Positions 25,522-39,512 of a stretch of 62,031 bases of DNA are shown in pieces. Numbering within the stretch: position 1 is the stretch's first letter; every line of letters starts with the position of its first letter. The stretch comes from Roseovarius sp. (GTDB taxonomy: Bacteria > Pseudomonadota > Alphaproteobacteria > Rhodobacterales > Rhodobacteraceae), in assembly GCF_027019125.1 (NCBI RefSeq), contig NZ_JALUXE010000007.1, positions 1 through 62,031 on the forward strand, written 5' to 3'. The notes below the pieces were generated by a model. The model did not search any database and was not told the origin of the DNA. It was given only the letters and a program-made list of their open reading frames with translations. The position numbers and the translations under genes are program-made.

Positions 25522-27207
25522 TTACATGCCGTCACGTTTGCGCAGGCCCGCCGCGCGCATCTGGCTCAGCGTCATGCGCGGTGTCAGTGCCTCGGGTGAA
25601 ATCACGAGATCAAGCACGGCGCCGGTTGGCGAAGCGCAGGCGCGAGCAAAGGCGTCTGCGAAATCTTCGGTCCGCTCGACCCGTTCGCCGTGAAAGCCAT
25701 AGGCGCGCGCAAGGGCGGAAAAATCCGGGTTGACCATCTCTGTGCCCGAGACGCGCTCGGGATAGTTTCGCTCCTGATGGGCGCGGATGGTGCCATAGAT
25801 GCCATTGTTGAGGATGAGGATCACAGGCTGGGCCCCCGCCTGCGCGGCGGTGGCCAGTTCCTGACAGGTCATCTGGAAATCCCCGTCCCCGGCAAAGCAG
25901 ACGACGCGACGCTCCGGATGCACGACTTTGGCGGCAACAGCCGCCGGGATGCCATAGCCCATGGCCCCCGATTGCGGGGCCAAGAGGCGCATCGCGGGTC
26001 CGTATTTGAGGAAACGCCCGGACCAGATCGCGAAATTGCCCGCACCATTGGTGATGATCGCATCCTCGGGCAGCACGTCCCGCAAATAGGCCGTCACCTT
26101 GCCCATGTCGACGGGCGAGGGCAGGTCGGGCAGATCAAATCCCGCCTCATAGCCCGCGCGCGCCTCGGCCTGCCATTCGGCCCAATCGCCTGTCACCGGC
26201 CCACCTGCGTTCAACGCGCGCACAAAGGCATTTGGCCCCGCCTGAATGCCCAATTCCGGCTGATAGACCTTGCCCAGTTCCAGATCGGAGCCATGCACAT
26301 GGATGAGACGTTGGCGCGGCTCTGGCAGGTCAAAGACCGTGTAACCATCGGTGGAGTTTTCACCAAATCGGTTGTTGATTGCCAGAATGACATCCGCCTC
26401 GGCCAAGAGACGGCGCACATTGGGAACCATGCCCACCCCCGCCTCGCCGCAAAAGACCGGGGCGTGATTGTCGAACTGATCCTGATAGCGAAAGACCGAA
26501 ACGACCGGAATGTTCGACCCGGCTGCAAATTCCTGCAAGGCCGCGCGCCCCGCCTCTGTCCAGTTGCACCCGCCGTAGAGGATCAGAGGCCGCTTTGCCC
26601 CTGCCAGCATGTCGCGGGCGCGGGTCACGGCCTCGGCGCCCGGCTCCGGCTCTGGATAGTCCCCCGGCCCGGAGAGGGCCGCGACCTCGGTCAGATCGGT
26701 CAGCATATCCTCGGGCAGGGCCACCACAACTGGCCCCGGTCGCCCCGTCACGGCGGTTTTCCACGCCCGCGCCACGATCTCGGGGATGCGACCCACCTGA
26801 TCAATCTCGACGGCCCATTTTACCATCGTGCCAAATACGGCGCGATAGTCGATCTCTTGAAACGCTTCGCGCCCCTTCATGTCGGTGCCCACTTGGCCCA
26901 CGAACAGGATCATCGGCGCGCTGTCCTGCATCGCGGTATGCACGCCGATGGACGCATTGGTCGCCCCCGGTCCGCGCGTGACCCAGCAGATGCCGGGACG
27001 GCCCGTCAGCTTGCCATAGGCAGCGGCCATGAAGGCCGCGCCGCCTTCTTGACGGCACAGGGTGAAATCAAGCCGCCCGGCGGTGTCATGCAGCGCATCC
27101 AGCACCGCAAGATAGCTCTCGCCCGGCACGCCGAACGAATGCCGCGCACCCAGTGCGAGCAAACACTCCACCAGCAATTGCCCACCGTTGCGTGTGTTGG
27201 TTCCCAT
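25522..27207 (-). CDS. Thiamine diphosphate-dependent enzyme, acetolactate-synthase-like
   Basis: 561 aa, three-domain ThDP enzyme: pyrimidine-binding domain (GVPGESYLAVLDAL, catalytic Glu near residue 31; GAAFMAAAYGKLTGRPG), central domain, and diphosphate-binding domain with GDGDFQMTCQELATA and NNGIYGTIR. Start 27207 has AAGGAG upstream; the open frame extends to 27396 without a start signal. It is larger-subunit-like but no small regulatory subunit gene (ilvH) is adjacent, so it is probably a catabolic or unassigned decarboxylase/carboligase rather than the biosynthetic ilvB. Exact reaction not assigned. Confidence 0.85.
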   Translation of the reverse strand: MGTNTRNGGQLLVECLLALGARHSFGVPGESYLAVLDALHDTAGRLDFTLCRQEGGAAFMAAAYGKLTGRPGICWVTRGPGATNASIGVHTAMQDSAPMILFVGQVGTDMKGREAFQEIDYRAVFGTMVKWAVEIDQVGRIPEIVARAWKTAVTGRPGPVVVALPEDMLTDLTEVAALSGPGDYPEPEPGAEAVTRARDMLAGAKRPLILYGGCNWTEAGRAALQEFAAGSNIPVVSVFRYQDQFDNHAPVFCGEAGVGMVPNVRRLLAEADVILAINNRFGENSTDGYTVFDLPEPRQRLIHVHGSDLELGKVYQPELGIQAGPNAFVRALNAGGPVTGDWAEWQAEARAGYEAGFDLPDLPSPVDMGKVTAYLRDVLPEDAIITNGAGNFAIWSGRFLKYGPAMRLLAPQSGAMGYGIPAAVAAKVVHPERRVVCFAGDGDFQMTCQELATAAQAGAQPVILILNNGIYGTIRAHQERNYPERVSGTEMVNPDFSALARAYGFHGERVERTEDFADAFARACASPTGAVLDLVISPEALTPRMTLSQMRAAGLRKRDGM

Positions 27208-27331
27208 GTCCCGCTCCTTGGTTCTGATCGCGCGCAAGCTGACCAAAGGTGGGTTCAAACACAACCCCTTTTCAGCGCATGACCCGCCACCTAAGGTTGG
27301 CGCGCGTCGTTCTCTTGTTTCAGGTCCGCCC

Positions 27332-27775
27332 ATGCCCTTGCCCCGTCTAGCCGCCCGTGCCGTGATCGTCGAGGATGGGCGGCTGTTGCTGGTCAATGCC
27401 TATGCCGATGCCGGCAGCACGCTCTGGTGTGCGCCGGGTGGTGGGGTTGAGGCGGGAACATCTCTGCCCGAGAACCTGATCCGAGAAGTCCACGAGGAAA
27501 CCGGCCTCACGATCCATGTGGGTCCGCCCTGCCTCGTCAACGAGTTTCACGCGCCTTCCACCGGCTTTCATCAGGTCGAGGTGTTTTTTCGATGCAAGCT
27601 TGTTTCCGGCATGCTCTCGGACGATTGGCGTGATCCGGAAGAGATCGTCACCCGCCGTCGGTGGGTGACAGAGGCGGAGATGAACACCTTGCGCGTCAAG
27701 CCTGACAGCCTTGCGCGCGTCGCGTTTCAGCGTGGGATGGGTTACGACCCCTTGGAAGAAATCGTCGGACCCTGA
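27332..27775 (+). CDS. Nudix hydrolase
   Basis: 147 aa. The Nudix box is complete: GGGVEAGTSLPENLIREV then HEETGL (residues about 34-57), which binds the divalent metal that cleaves a nucleoside diphosphate-linked substrate. Start 27332 (MPLPRLAARAVIVEDGRLLL) is where family similarity begins; the frame is open further up but overlaps the ThDP enzyme's promoter region. Its 3' end overlaps the convergent EamA gene by 34 bases. Substrate unknown. Confidence 0.82.
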   Translation: MPLPRLAARAVIVEDGRLLLVNAYADAGSTLWCAPGGGVEAGTSLPENLIREVHEETGLTIHVGPPCLVNEFHAPSTGFHQVEVFFRCKLVSGMLSDDWRDPEEIVTRRRWVTEAEMNTLRVKPDSLARVAFQRGMGYDPLEEIVGP

Positions 27776-28620
27776 GCGCGTCGGGGGATCACCGAGACCG
27801 CAACACCGCCCAGAACCAGTGCGCTGGCCAGCACGAATTCGGAAGTGAGTGCTTCACCCAGAAACAGCATGCCGCCTGCCATCGCAATGACCGGCACGGT
27901 CAGTTGCGCCACCGCCGCGACCGAGGCGGCCAGCCGGGGCAAGAGGTTGTACCAGAGCGCATAGCCCAGCCCGGATGTCACCGCCCCCGACAGCACCGCA
28001 AGCAGGACGCCCTGCGGCCCGATCACGATCCCCTCAGCCCCCTTGGGCACCAGCCACCCCACCAGGAGGCCCAAGGGCGCCGCCCAGATGAAGTTTGCCG
28101 CCGTGGCCATCAGCGCATCGCCCGAGCGCCGCCCGTTCAGCGAATAGACGCCCCAGCCCACGCCCGCCGCCGCCATCAAGAGGCCGTTGACCACGCTGAT
28201 CTGTGGCCCCGCGCCGGGCCAGAGCAGCCACGCAAGCCCGCCAAAGGCCATTGCTGCCCCGATCCAGCGCCGAGCAGGCATCGCCTCGCGCGCCAGAAGC
28301 CCCCCTGCGAACATGGTGATCTGCACCACGCCAAACAGGATCAGTGCCCCCAACCCGGCATCCAGCGCCCGGTACGCCAGAGAAAACCCGTAGAGATAGA
28401 CCAAGAGCGCCAGCACTCCGATCGCGCGCCCCGGACCCCAAAGCCGCAGCCCGCCGCGCAGCATCAGGCACAGCAGGCCCAGCACCAACGCGCCAGAAAT
28501 CAGCCGGATCACCCCGAAACTGACCGCATCCATCGTCCCACCAGCGATGGCCATGCGGTTCAGAACCGAATTGGCGGCAAAGGCGATCATGGTGAGGGCG
28601 GTCAGGAGAAAAAGGCGCAT
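27742..28620 (-). CDS. EamA/DMT-family transporter
   Basis: 292 aa with ten membrane helices in two EamA repeats (about 1-135 and 145-285), the RhaT/YdcZ drug-metabolite fold. Examples are FAANSVLNRMAIAGG at the first helix, LGALILFGVVQITMFAGG and the final SEFVLASALVLGGVAVSVI. It probably exports a small metabolite or amino acid; the substrate cannot be told. The C-terminal 11 codons overlap the convergent Nudix gene. Confidence 0.83.
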   Translation of the reverse strand: MRLFLLTALTMIAFAANSVLNRMAIAGGTMDAVSFGVIRLISGALVLGLLCLMLRGGLRLWGPGRAIGVLALLVYLYGFSLAYRALDAGLGALILFGVVQITMFAGGLLAREAMPARRWIGAAMAFGGLAWLLWPGAGPQISVVNGLLMAAAGVGWGVYSLNGRRSGDALMATAANFIWAAPLGLLVGWLVPKGAEGIVIGPQGVLLAVLSGAVTSGLGYALWYNLLPRLAASVAAVAQLTVPVIAMAGGMLFLGEALTSEFVLASALVLGGVAVSVIPRRAQGPTISSKGS

Positions 28621-28737
28621 GGGTCAGTGCTAACCGCTTGAACGCGCCACGTATAGTCAGAGTTTCGTGAGGCCATATCCATCCTGTTCCTCACGTCCTC
28701 ATGGTCAGGGCCAAGCCGGATCTGACCTGTGCACATG

Positions 28738-28763
28738 AAAAGGGGCCGCCCAAAGGCAGCCCC
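28738..28763 (-). terminator. Intrinsic terminator of groES-groEL
   Basis: Read leftward, GGGGCTGCC (28763-28755) pairs with GGCGGCCCC (28750-28742), one U-G pair, around TTTG, and ends in TTTT. It lies 28 bases past the groEL stop. Confidence 0.85.
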
Positions 28764-28791
28764 GATCCGATAGCATTTTGCCGGGCGTAGC

Positions 28792-30465
<1,674 letters not shown>

Positions 30466-30486
30466 TCAGCGTGAGGGGGAATGCCC

Positions 30487-30774
30487 TTACGAAATCACGC
30501 CCAGAATGTCGCTTTCCTTCATGATCAGCAGCTCTTCGCCGTCGACCGTCACTTCGGTGCCGGACCACTTGCCGAACAGAATGGTGTCGCCGGCCTTAAC
30601 TGCCATTGCGATCAGTTCGCCATTGTCCTTGCGCGCGCCATCGCCGCAGGACACCACTTGGCCCTGGCTTGGCTTTTCTTTGGCGCTGTCGGGGATGATC
30701 AACCCGCCTGCGGTTTTCTCTTCGCTTTCAACGCGGCGGACAAGCACGCGGTCATGCAGCGGTTTAAATGCCAT
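30487..30774 (-). CDS. groS: Co-chaperonin GroES
   Basis: 95 aa, the lid of the GroEL chamber. [19 protein letters not shown], the mobile loop [33 protein letters not shown] and [14 protein letters not shown] are standard. Start 30774 (MAFKPLHD) is chosen over an ATG seven codons upstream because family members begin there. First gene of the groESL operon; a perfect CIRCE element lies 53-79 bases upstream. Confidence 0.98.
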   Translation of the reverse strand: MAFKPLHDRVLVRRVESEEKTAGGLIIPDSAKEKPSQGQVVSCGDGARKDNGELIAMAVKAGDTILFGKWSGTEVTVDGEELLIMKESDILGVIS

Positions 30775-30826
30775 CTCTGAGGCTCCTTGGCTCAAAGTTA
30801 CTCCCTATGATCCCGGTCGGGGATCA

Positions 30827-30853
30827 TTAGCACTCATGGGGTTCGAGTGCTAA
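30827..30853. promoter_or_regulatory. CIRCE element (HrcA operator) of groESL
   Basis: TTAGCACTC (30827-30835), a 9-base spacer, and GAGTGCTAA (30845-30853): a perfect match to the CIRCE consensus. HrcA binds it and represses groESL until heat stress. hrcA is not in the window. Confidence 0.97.
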
Positions 30854-31029
30854 CGGCGCATAGCTAGGGAGTGCGTCGGGACGAGTCAACCGTTTTGATC
30901 CGCAAAAATCGCGTTTTGCACGCGATCCGAATTGGGATTTTATGCCGCAGCGCAGCATCGGGCAGGTGACAAGCTGCGCCCACCCTCCTATAAGGCGCGC
31001 AAACCCGCATCTATGACAGGATTACCCCC

Positions 31030-34129
<3,100 letters not shown>

Positions 34130-34135
34130 CGCGGG

Positions 34136-34579
34136 TTATTCGACGGTGATCGTGATCACCTCGGACGCGACGGGCGGGCTGTGTGGCACATGGTTCAGGT
34201 CTCCCATGACCAGTTGCAGCGTATGCGTGCCCGGGGCGAGGTCCAGCGTCACCTGTGTCTGACCGCCGCCGAAATGGCGATGATTGTCATCGGCGGGCAG
34301 GCCCACGCTCAGCTCTTCGGCCCCATCCGGCCCTTCGCCCAAGGGTGGGCGGTTGATCAGCAGGTGATGATGCCCGGTCGCCTCTTTCTCGGTACCGGCC
34401 GGGGCCACGCCCATGCCCTTGAGGCCAAAGATGATCGTCACGGGTGTGCTTACGGTGGTGCCATCCTCGAGATTGACGAAATAGACCTCTGCCCCCTCGG
34501 GCGCGGGGGTATCCCCGGCAAGAAGAGGTGTCGCAAAGCTCAGAAAGGCGGTTGCAGTCATTGCAGTGATGCGCGTCAT
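34136..34579 (-). CDS. DUF4399 secreted protein
   Basis: 147 aa with signal peptide MTRITAMTATAFLSFATPLLA and GGGAGGAG before ATG 34579. The mature part is a predicted beta-sandwich with the DUF4399 pattern VYFVNLEDGTTVSTPVTIIF, GLKGMGVAPAGT, ATGHHHLLIN and DDNHRHFGGGQTQVTL. The histidines (HHH and HRH) could bind a metal. Function is unknown. It converges on fadH with a 6-base gap and is divergent from the LysR gene. Confidence 0.82.
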   Translation of the reverse strand: MTRITAMTATAFLSFATPLLAGDTPAPEGAEVYFVNLEDGTTVSTPVTIIFGLKGMGVAPAGTEKEATGHHHLLINRPPLGEGPDGAEELSVGLPADDNHRHFGGGQTQVTLDLAPGTHTLQLVMGDLNHVPHSPPVASEVITITVE

Positions 34580-34772
34580 AGTAGCTCCTCCCACGGCTAT
34601 GCTATCATAACTGGTGCGTTGGCTCAGCCCGTCAACAATCACAGCTTGGTGTTTCCGTGTTTCCAGCTGGCGAACTATGCCGACATTATCCAGATATTGT
34701 CCGGCAAGCGCCCCAGTTGTGCCTGATTTTCCCGTCACAAAGACAATCAAGATGCAACTCAGAGGGACTAGG

Positions 34773-35678
34773 ATGGATCGCCTGACCGAAATGGAAGCCT
34801 TTGCCACCGTTGTGGACCAGGGCGGATTTACAGATGCGGCGCGCAAAATGGGCATTTCCAAATCCGCCGTGTCCAAGCATGTCTCGTCGCTCGAGGCGCG
34901 TTTGGGGGCACGGTTGCTCAATCGCACCACGCGGCGCGTCAGCCCGACCGAGATCGGTCTGGCCTATTATGATCGGGCGCTGCGCGTTCTCAATGACGCA
35001 GGCGAGGCCGATGCTCTGGTCAGTTCGATGCAGTCGGACCCTTCGGGCCTTTTGCGCATCTCTGTGGCGACGGACTTTGGGGTCAATCATCTGAGTCCGG
35101 TTCTGGGCGAGTTTCTCGAGGAATTTCCGGACATCACCGTCAACATGGTGCTCAATAACCGCTACGTGGAGCTCATTTCCGAAGGCTTTGACATGGCCGT
35201 TCGCATCGGCGAGCTGGAGGATAGCACCCTGCGCGCCCGCAAGCTGACCGAGACCACCAAGCGCATGATCGCGAGTCCGAGCTACTTCCAGAAATACGGG
35301 CGCCCGCAAAAGATCGACGACCTGAACGAGCACAAGCTCTTGCATTACTCCAGCCAAGCCGGTGGCGCGGTGTGGAAGCTGACGGCACCCTCCGGGGAAA
35401 AGCGGCAGGTGCGCACGGCCGGAGGCCTGAGCGTGAATGACGGGCAATCCCTGCTCAATGCCGCGATTTCTGGGCTTGGCATCGCCTATCTGCCCTCGTT
35501 CCTCTACTCCCGCGCTATGGCCGATGGGCTGGTCGAAGATGCCATGCCCGAATTGCCGCTCGAATCGCAGGGTATTTATGCCGTCTATCCGCCGGGCCGG
35601 TTCACCCAGCCCAAGGTGCGGGCCTTCATCGACTTTCTGGTCCATCAATTCGCGGACAAAGGCCCGGTGGACTGGTAA
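34773..35678 (+). CDS. LysR-family transcriptional regulator
   Basis: 301 aa: winged helix-turn-helix at about 18-40 (GGFTDAARKMGISKSAVSKH) and a substrate-binding domain from about 90 (LLRISVATDFGVNHLSPVLG, GFDMAVRIGELEDSTL, SVNDGQSLLNAAISGLGIAY). Of the CrgA/AaeR-like subgroup. Start 34773 (MDRLTEMEAFATVVDQGG) matches family N-termini. Targets are not evident; the adjacent divergent DUF4399 gene or the downstream FMN reductase are candidates. Confidence 0.9.
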   Translation: MDRLTEMEAFATVVDQGGFTDAARKMGISKSAVSKHVSSLEARLGARLLNRTTRRVSPTEIGLAYYDRALRVLNDAGEADALVSSMQSDPSGLLRISVATDFGVNHLSPVLGEFLEEFPDITVNMVLNNRYVELISEGFDMAVRIGELEDSTLRARKLTETTKRMIASPSYFQKYGRPQKIDDLNEHKLLHYSSQAGGAVWKLTAPSGEKRQVRTAGGLSVNDGQSLLNAAISGLGIAYLPSFLYSRAMADGLVEDAMPELPLESQGIYAVYPPGRFTQPKVRAFIDFLVHQFADKGPVDW

Positions 35679-35858
35679 TCGCGTCCTCCTCGCCACGAGT
35701 GGCGGGTGCCTGCCCCGGCTGTGGTCTGCTCGCCGCGCCGGGGTTTCTCTATGGGTCCGAAGCGCCGCACAGGGGCTGTGCAGACACTTGATATTGTCAA
35801 ATACCCCCTCTCGCCCCAGTTTGTGACCGAGATTGGTTCACTTTTGAGAGGATGAAGA

Positions 35859-36398
35859 ATGGCAAACCCAAAACTTCTGTTGATTTCCGGATCGCTGCGC
35901 AAGGGATCGTATAATCGTATGCTGTTGGCCGAAGCGGCAGAGGCGTTCGGCCCCGCAGAGATCAGCGAAGGCAGCCTCGACCTGCCGCTCTACGATGGTG
36001 ATCTGGAAGAGGCGGAGGGTGTGCCGGAGGCCGTGAAGCATCTCGCACAGCAAATCAAGGACGCCGATGCCGTGGTGATCGGCGCGCCTGAATACAACAA
36101 GGGTATCACGGGTGTACTCAAGAACGGGCTTGATTGGATCAGCCGGGTTCCGGGGGCCGCATTCAAGGACAAGCCCGTGGTCGTGGTCTCTGCCTCGGCG
36201 GGGCGCACCGGCGGCGAGACGGCGCAATTCATGACGCTCTCGTGCCTCACCCAGTTGCAAGCGCGCTTGGTGCCGGGCACGGCCGTTCTGATTGCGGGAG
36301 CGATGAACGCGTTTGATGACGCGGGCAGGCTCAAGGATGACACATCGCGCAAGCTTTTGGCCGAGCGTATGGCCGCGTTGCGCGCCGAAGTGGTCTGA
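35859..36398 (+). CDS. NADPH-dependent FMN reductase
   Basis: 179 aa flavodoxin-fold protein: ISGSLRKGSYNRMLL phosphate loop near the N-terminus and GAPEYNKGITGVLKNGLDWIS in the flavin site. Members of this family (SsuE/ChrR/YieF) reduce FMN, quinones or chromate with NAD(P)H. A single gene 180 bases after the LysR gene, followed by a strong terminator. Confidence 0.9.
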   Translation: MANPKLLLISGSLRKGSYNRMLLAEAAEAFGPAEISEGSLDLPLYDGDLEEAEGVPEAVKHLAQQIKDADAVVIGAPEYNKGITGVLKNGLDWISRVPGAAFKDKPVVVVSASAGRTGGETAQFMTLSCLTQLQARLVPGTAVLIAGAMNAFDDAGRLKDDTSRKLLAERMAALRAEVV

Positions 36399-36405
36399 AC
36401 GAAAA

Positions 36406-36428
36406 GGGCCGCCCATGACGGGCGGCCC
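36406..36428. terminator. Bidirectional hairpin terminator
   Basis: GGGCCGCCC (36406-36414) and GGGCGGCCC (36420-36428) form a perfect 9-bp stem with a 5-nt loop between convergent genes. AAAA on the left gives a T-tract for leftward transcripts; AGTTT on the right serves the rightward gene less well. Confidence 0.85.
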
Positions 36429-36449
36429 AGTTTCTACCGGTGCACGCGA

Positions 36450-38093
36450 TCAGACGTCGAGCCAGACCTTTTCATAGTGCATTTCGCGGAACTGATGCGC
36501 CTGCACACCCTTGACCTTGTCTGTGTGGTGCAGCGCCTGATTACGCCAGAACGGCTGAATCACGGCACCGCTGTCTTGCAGCATCGCTTGCAGCTTGGCC
36601 GAATATTCGCGGCGCTTGTCGGCGTCGAAAATGCCCAGGGCCTCATCCAGCAACGCATCGAACTCGGGGTTTGCATGGCCCGATTCGTTCCAGGCTTCGC
36701 CCGATTTATAGGCCAGTGCCAGCACCTGAACGCCCAGCGGGCGCGGACCCCAGTTGGTCGTCGAGAAAGGATACTTGGTCCAGTCATTCCAGAAACTTGC
36801 CCCTGGAATGACCGTGCGCTTGACGTTGAACCCTGCCTGACGCAGCTGGTCGCCGATTGCATCGGTCGTGGTCGTGCGCCAGTCGCCGTCAATCGAGATG
36901 ATCTCGATTTCCGTGTCACCATGCCCTGCTGCGCGGGCCATTTCGATAGCCTTGGCCGGGTCCGGCGTAATTGCCGGCAATTCGGCATATTCCGGATGGA
37001 AGGGGGCCACATGGTGGTTCTCGGCCGGAATGCCCTCGCCATTGATTGAAATGGCCAGCAGCACGGCATTGTCGCAAGCCAGTTGGATGGCGTTGCGCAA
37101 TTCCTTGCTGTCATAGGGCGCGGTATCCGCGCGCATGCGCGCGACGATGGTGTTGGCCGTGGGCTTGGATTGCTTCACCAGACCAAGCGCATCGTAGGAT
37201 TCGATGAAATCGGCGGTGGATTCGTCGTTGATGTCGATCTCGTCGCCATCAAATGCCGCCACGATAGACGCGTTGTCCTCGCCAAAGTCGATAAAGCGGA
37301 TCCCGTCGAGATAGACGTCGCCGCCCCACCATTTGCCGTCTTCGCGGCGCTTGTATTCCGCCGCCACGCCAATTTCGATCGACACAAGCTCGAACGGGCC
37401 GGTGCCGATGGGGGCCTTGGCCAAGTCGCCATCTTCACCAAAGCTGGGGTGGACGCAGAGTGCCGGATAGTCGGACATGCCCGCGATGATGGTGATATCG
37501 GGGCGCGGCAGGTTGAGGCGGACGGTATAGTCATCGACCCGCTCAATCGCGCCCTCAATTGCCTTGTTGGTCTCGGGGTCAATCAAGGTCCCCATGCGCG
37601 AAGCCATGGAATTGCCCTCGGCGGCCTTGTCGCACCAACGGTTGAGGTTGTGGATGATGTCATCAGCGTTGAAGGCATCGCCATTGTTCCAAACGACATT
37701 CTGACGGACCTTCAGCGTATAGGTCTTGGCGTCGTCGCTGACCTCCCAGCCTTCCAGCAGCATCGGCTGAAAGCTGAAATCAGAGGCCCAACGCACCATC
37801 GGTTCGCAGAATTGGCGGGCAAGGTTGCCCGGCTCGGTCCATGCATATTTGCGCGGATCGGTGATATCCATCACGCGGCTGGCCACGCGCAGCACGCCGC
37901 CTTTCTTGCCCTCCTCGGCATGGGCGGGTGTCGGTGCGGCAAGGCCCAGGAGGCCATAAGCCGCCGTTGCCGAGGCGCCAAAGGTCGAGGCAAGGGCCAC
38001 GAATTCGCGGCGGCTCATCTTGCCCGCGCGCGCGTCCTCGGCCATCTTGGCGACGATTGGGCGCACGGTCTCGTGCGATAGTTTGTTGGTCAT
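36450..38093 (-). CDS. Tat-exported peptide/nickel-type ABC substrate-binding protein
   Basis: 547 aa of the SBP_bac_5 (DppA/OppA) family. The N-terminus carries a twin-arginine signal, KMSRREFVALASTFGAS, with likely cleavage at PAHA-EE, so it is exported folded. Seen: DITDPRKYAWTEPGNLARQF, SDDAKTYTLKVRQNVVWNNG and the domain's lobe-II region GHGDTEIEIISIDG. It should bind oligopeptides or related ligands in the periplasm. No permease or ATPase genes flank it; it is alone between a terminator and aroC. Either the partners are elsewhere or it is an orphan receptor. Confidence 0.88.
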   Translation of the reverse strand: MTNKLSHETVRPIVAKMAEDARAGKMSRREFVALASTFGASATAAYGLLGLAAPTPAHAEEGKKGGVLRVASRVMDITDPRKYAWTEPGNLARQFCEPMVRWASDFSFQPMLLEGWEVSDDAKTYTLKVRQNVVWNNGDAFNADDIIHNLNRWCDKAAEGNSMASRMGTLIDPETNKAIEGAIERVDDYTVRLNLPRPDITIIAGMSDYPALCVHPSFGEDGDLAKAPIGTGPFELVSIEIGVAAEYKRREDGKWWGGDVYLDGIRFIDFGEDNASIVAAFDGDEIDINDESTADFIESYDALGLVKQSKPTANTIVARMRADTAPYDSKELRNAIQLACDNAVLLAISINGEGIPAENHHVAPFHPEYAELPAITPDPAKAIEMARAAGHGDTEIEIISIDGDWRTTTTDAIGDQLRQAGFNVKRTVIPGASFWNDWTKYPFSTTNWGPRPLGVQVLALAYKSGEAWNESGHANPEFDALLDEALGIFDADKRREYSAKLQAMLQDSGAVIQPFWRNQALHHTDKVKGVQAHQFREMHYEKVWLDV

Positions 38094-38355
38094 TCTTTTC
38101 TCCCTGTTGATCTTGATGTTGGGCTGCTGTCGTTTTTTGGACAGTCTTGTCGCTAGTGTTAGCAGGGCCTGCGCTCTGCACCAGTGTTTTCTGATTGATC
38201 CGGTTTCAATTGATTTGGGCAACCTCACCAGTCTGACACGGGGCAAAGACTACCTTGATTCGATCCCATAGATCGCCTGTTTGCGACAAAAGCCCGCCAA
38301 ATTGGCTTGAGGCTGGCGCGGGCCGGGGCTAGATCAGCGCCAAAGGAGCCTGCGC

Positions 38356-39459
38356 ATGAGCCTCAACACGTTTGGACATCTGTTTCGTTTTACCACCTGG
38401 GGCGAAAGCCATGGGCCCGCGCTTGGGGCCACGGTGGATGGCTGTCCGCCGGGGGTGGCTCTGGACGAGGCAATGTTGCAGCACTGGCTGGACAAGCGCC
38501 GTCCGGGGCAGAACAAGAACATGACCCAACGCAACGAGCCGGACGCGGTGCGTATCCTGTCCGGCGTCTACGAGGGGCAGAGCACGGGCACGCCGATACA
38601 GTTGATGATCGAGAACACCGATCAACGCTCGCGTGATTATGGCGAGATTGCCAGGACATTCCGCCCCGGGCACGCCGATATTACCTATCACCTTAAATAT
38701 GGCCTGCGCGACCCGCGCGGCGGTGGTCGCTCTTCGGCGCGCGAGACAGCAGCGCGGGTAGCGGCGGGCGGTGTGGCACGCGCCGCCCTTGCGGCCCTCG
38801 TGCCGGGGATCGAGATCAAGGGCTACATGGTCGCCATGGGCGAGATGGAATTGGACCGCGCGCGCTTCGATTGGAACGCGATTGACGGCAATGATTTCTG
38901 GCTGCCCGATGCGGCGGCGGCCCCCGCATGGGAAGAGTATCTGCAAGCGCTGCGGAAGCAGCACGATTCGGTCGGCGCGGTGATCGAAGTCGTTGCGCGC
39001 GGTGTGCCCGCTGGTCTGGGTGCGCCGATCTATGGCAAGCTCGATACGGATCTGGCCGCGGCGATGATGTCGATCAACGCCGTCAAGGGCGTCGAGATCG
39101 GCGAGGGTATGGCCGCCGCGCGCCTCACCGGCAGCGCCAATGCCGATGAGATTTTCATGGGCGAGAACGGCGCGGAATTCGCCTCGAACCACGCGGGCGG
39201 TATCCTCGGCGGGATTTCCACGGGCCAAGAGATTGTCGTGCGCTTCGCGGTCAAGCCGACCTCTTCGATCCTGACCCCGCGTCAGTCGATCACGGTGGAT
39301 GGCAACCCGATCGAGGTTGTGACCAAGGGGCGGCACGATCCATGCGTCGGCATTCGCGCCGTGCCGGTGGGCGAGGCGATGATGGCTTGCGTGATCCTTG
39401 ACCACCTGCTTTTGCATCGCGGTCAGATCGGTGACGGGCCTCGCGGAAGGATCGGCTGA
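38356..39459 (+). CDS. aroC: Chorismate synthase
   Basis: 367 aa, final enzyme of the shikimate pathway, turning EPSP into chorismate with reduced FMN. Diagnostic motifs are all present: [18 protein letters not shown] near the start, [29 protein letters not shown], the central GHGGI-like [17 protein letters not shown] and [13 protein letters not shown]. Length is typical. Followed by two hairpins. Confidence 0.98.
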   Translation: MSLNTFGHLFRFTTWGESHGPALGATVDGCPPGVALDEAMLQHWLDKRRPGQNKNMTQRNEPDAVRILSGVYEGQSTGTPIQLMIENTDQRSRDYGEIARTFRPGHADITYHLKYGLRDPRGGGRSSARETAARVAAGGVARAALAALVPGIEIKGYMVAMGEMELDRARFDWNAIDGNDFWLPDAAAAPAWEEYLQALRKQHDSVGAVIEVVARGVPAGLGAPIYGKLDTDLAAAMMSINAVKGVEIGEGMAAARLTGSANADEIFMGENGAEFASNHAGGILGGISTGQEIVVRFAVKPTSSILTPRQSITVDGNPIEVVTKGRHDPCVGIRAVPVGEAMMACVILDHLLLHRGQIGDGPRGRIG

Positions 39460-39461
39460 GA

Positions 39462-39484
39462 CCGTTTTCTTGAAAAGAAAACGG
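39462..39484 (+). terminator. First of two overlapping hairpins after aroC
   Basis: CCGTTTTCTT (39462-39471) pairs with AAGAAAACGG (39475-39484) through a 3-nt loop; 10 bp, starting 3 bases after the aroC stop. Confidence 0.75.
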
Positions 39485-39511
39485 CCCGGAATTTTTTGAA
39501 AATTCCGGGCC
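39483..39511. terminator. Second hairpin, shared with the convergent EamA gene
   Basis: GGCCCGGAATTTT (39483-39495) pairs with AAAATTCCGGGCC (39499-39511), 13 bp with a TTG loop. Its first two bases are also the end of the previous hairpin. It ends 1 base short of the EamA stop codon, so it can terminate transcripts from both sides. Confidence 0.8.
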
Positions 39512-39512
39512 C

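Noticed and set aside
25522..27207. Biosynthetic acetolactate synthase (ilvB).
   Set aside because: No ilvH-type regulatory subunit gene is adjacent and the context is not branched-chain amino-acid synthesis, so only a general ThDP-enzyme call is kept.
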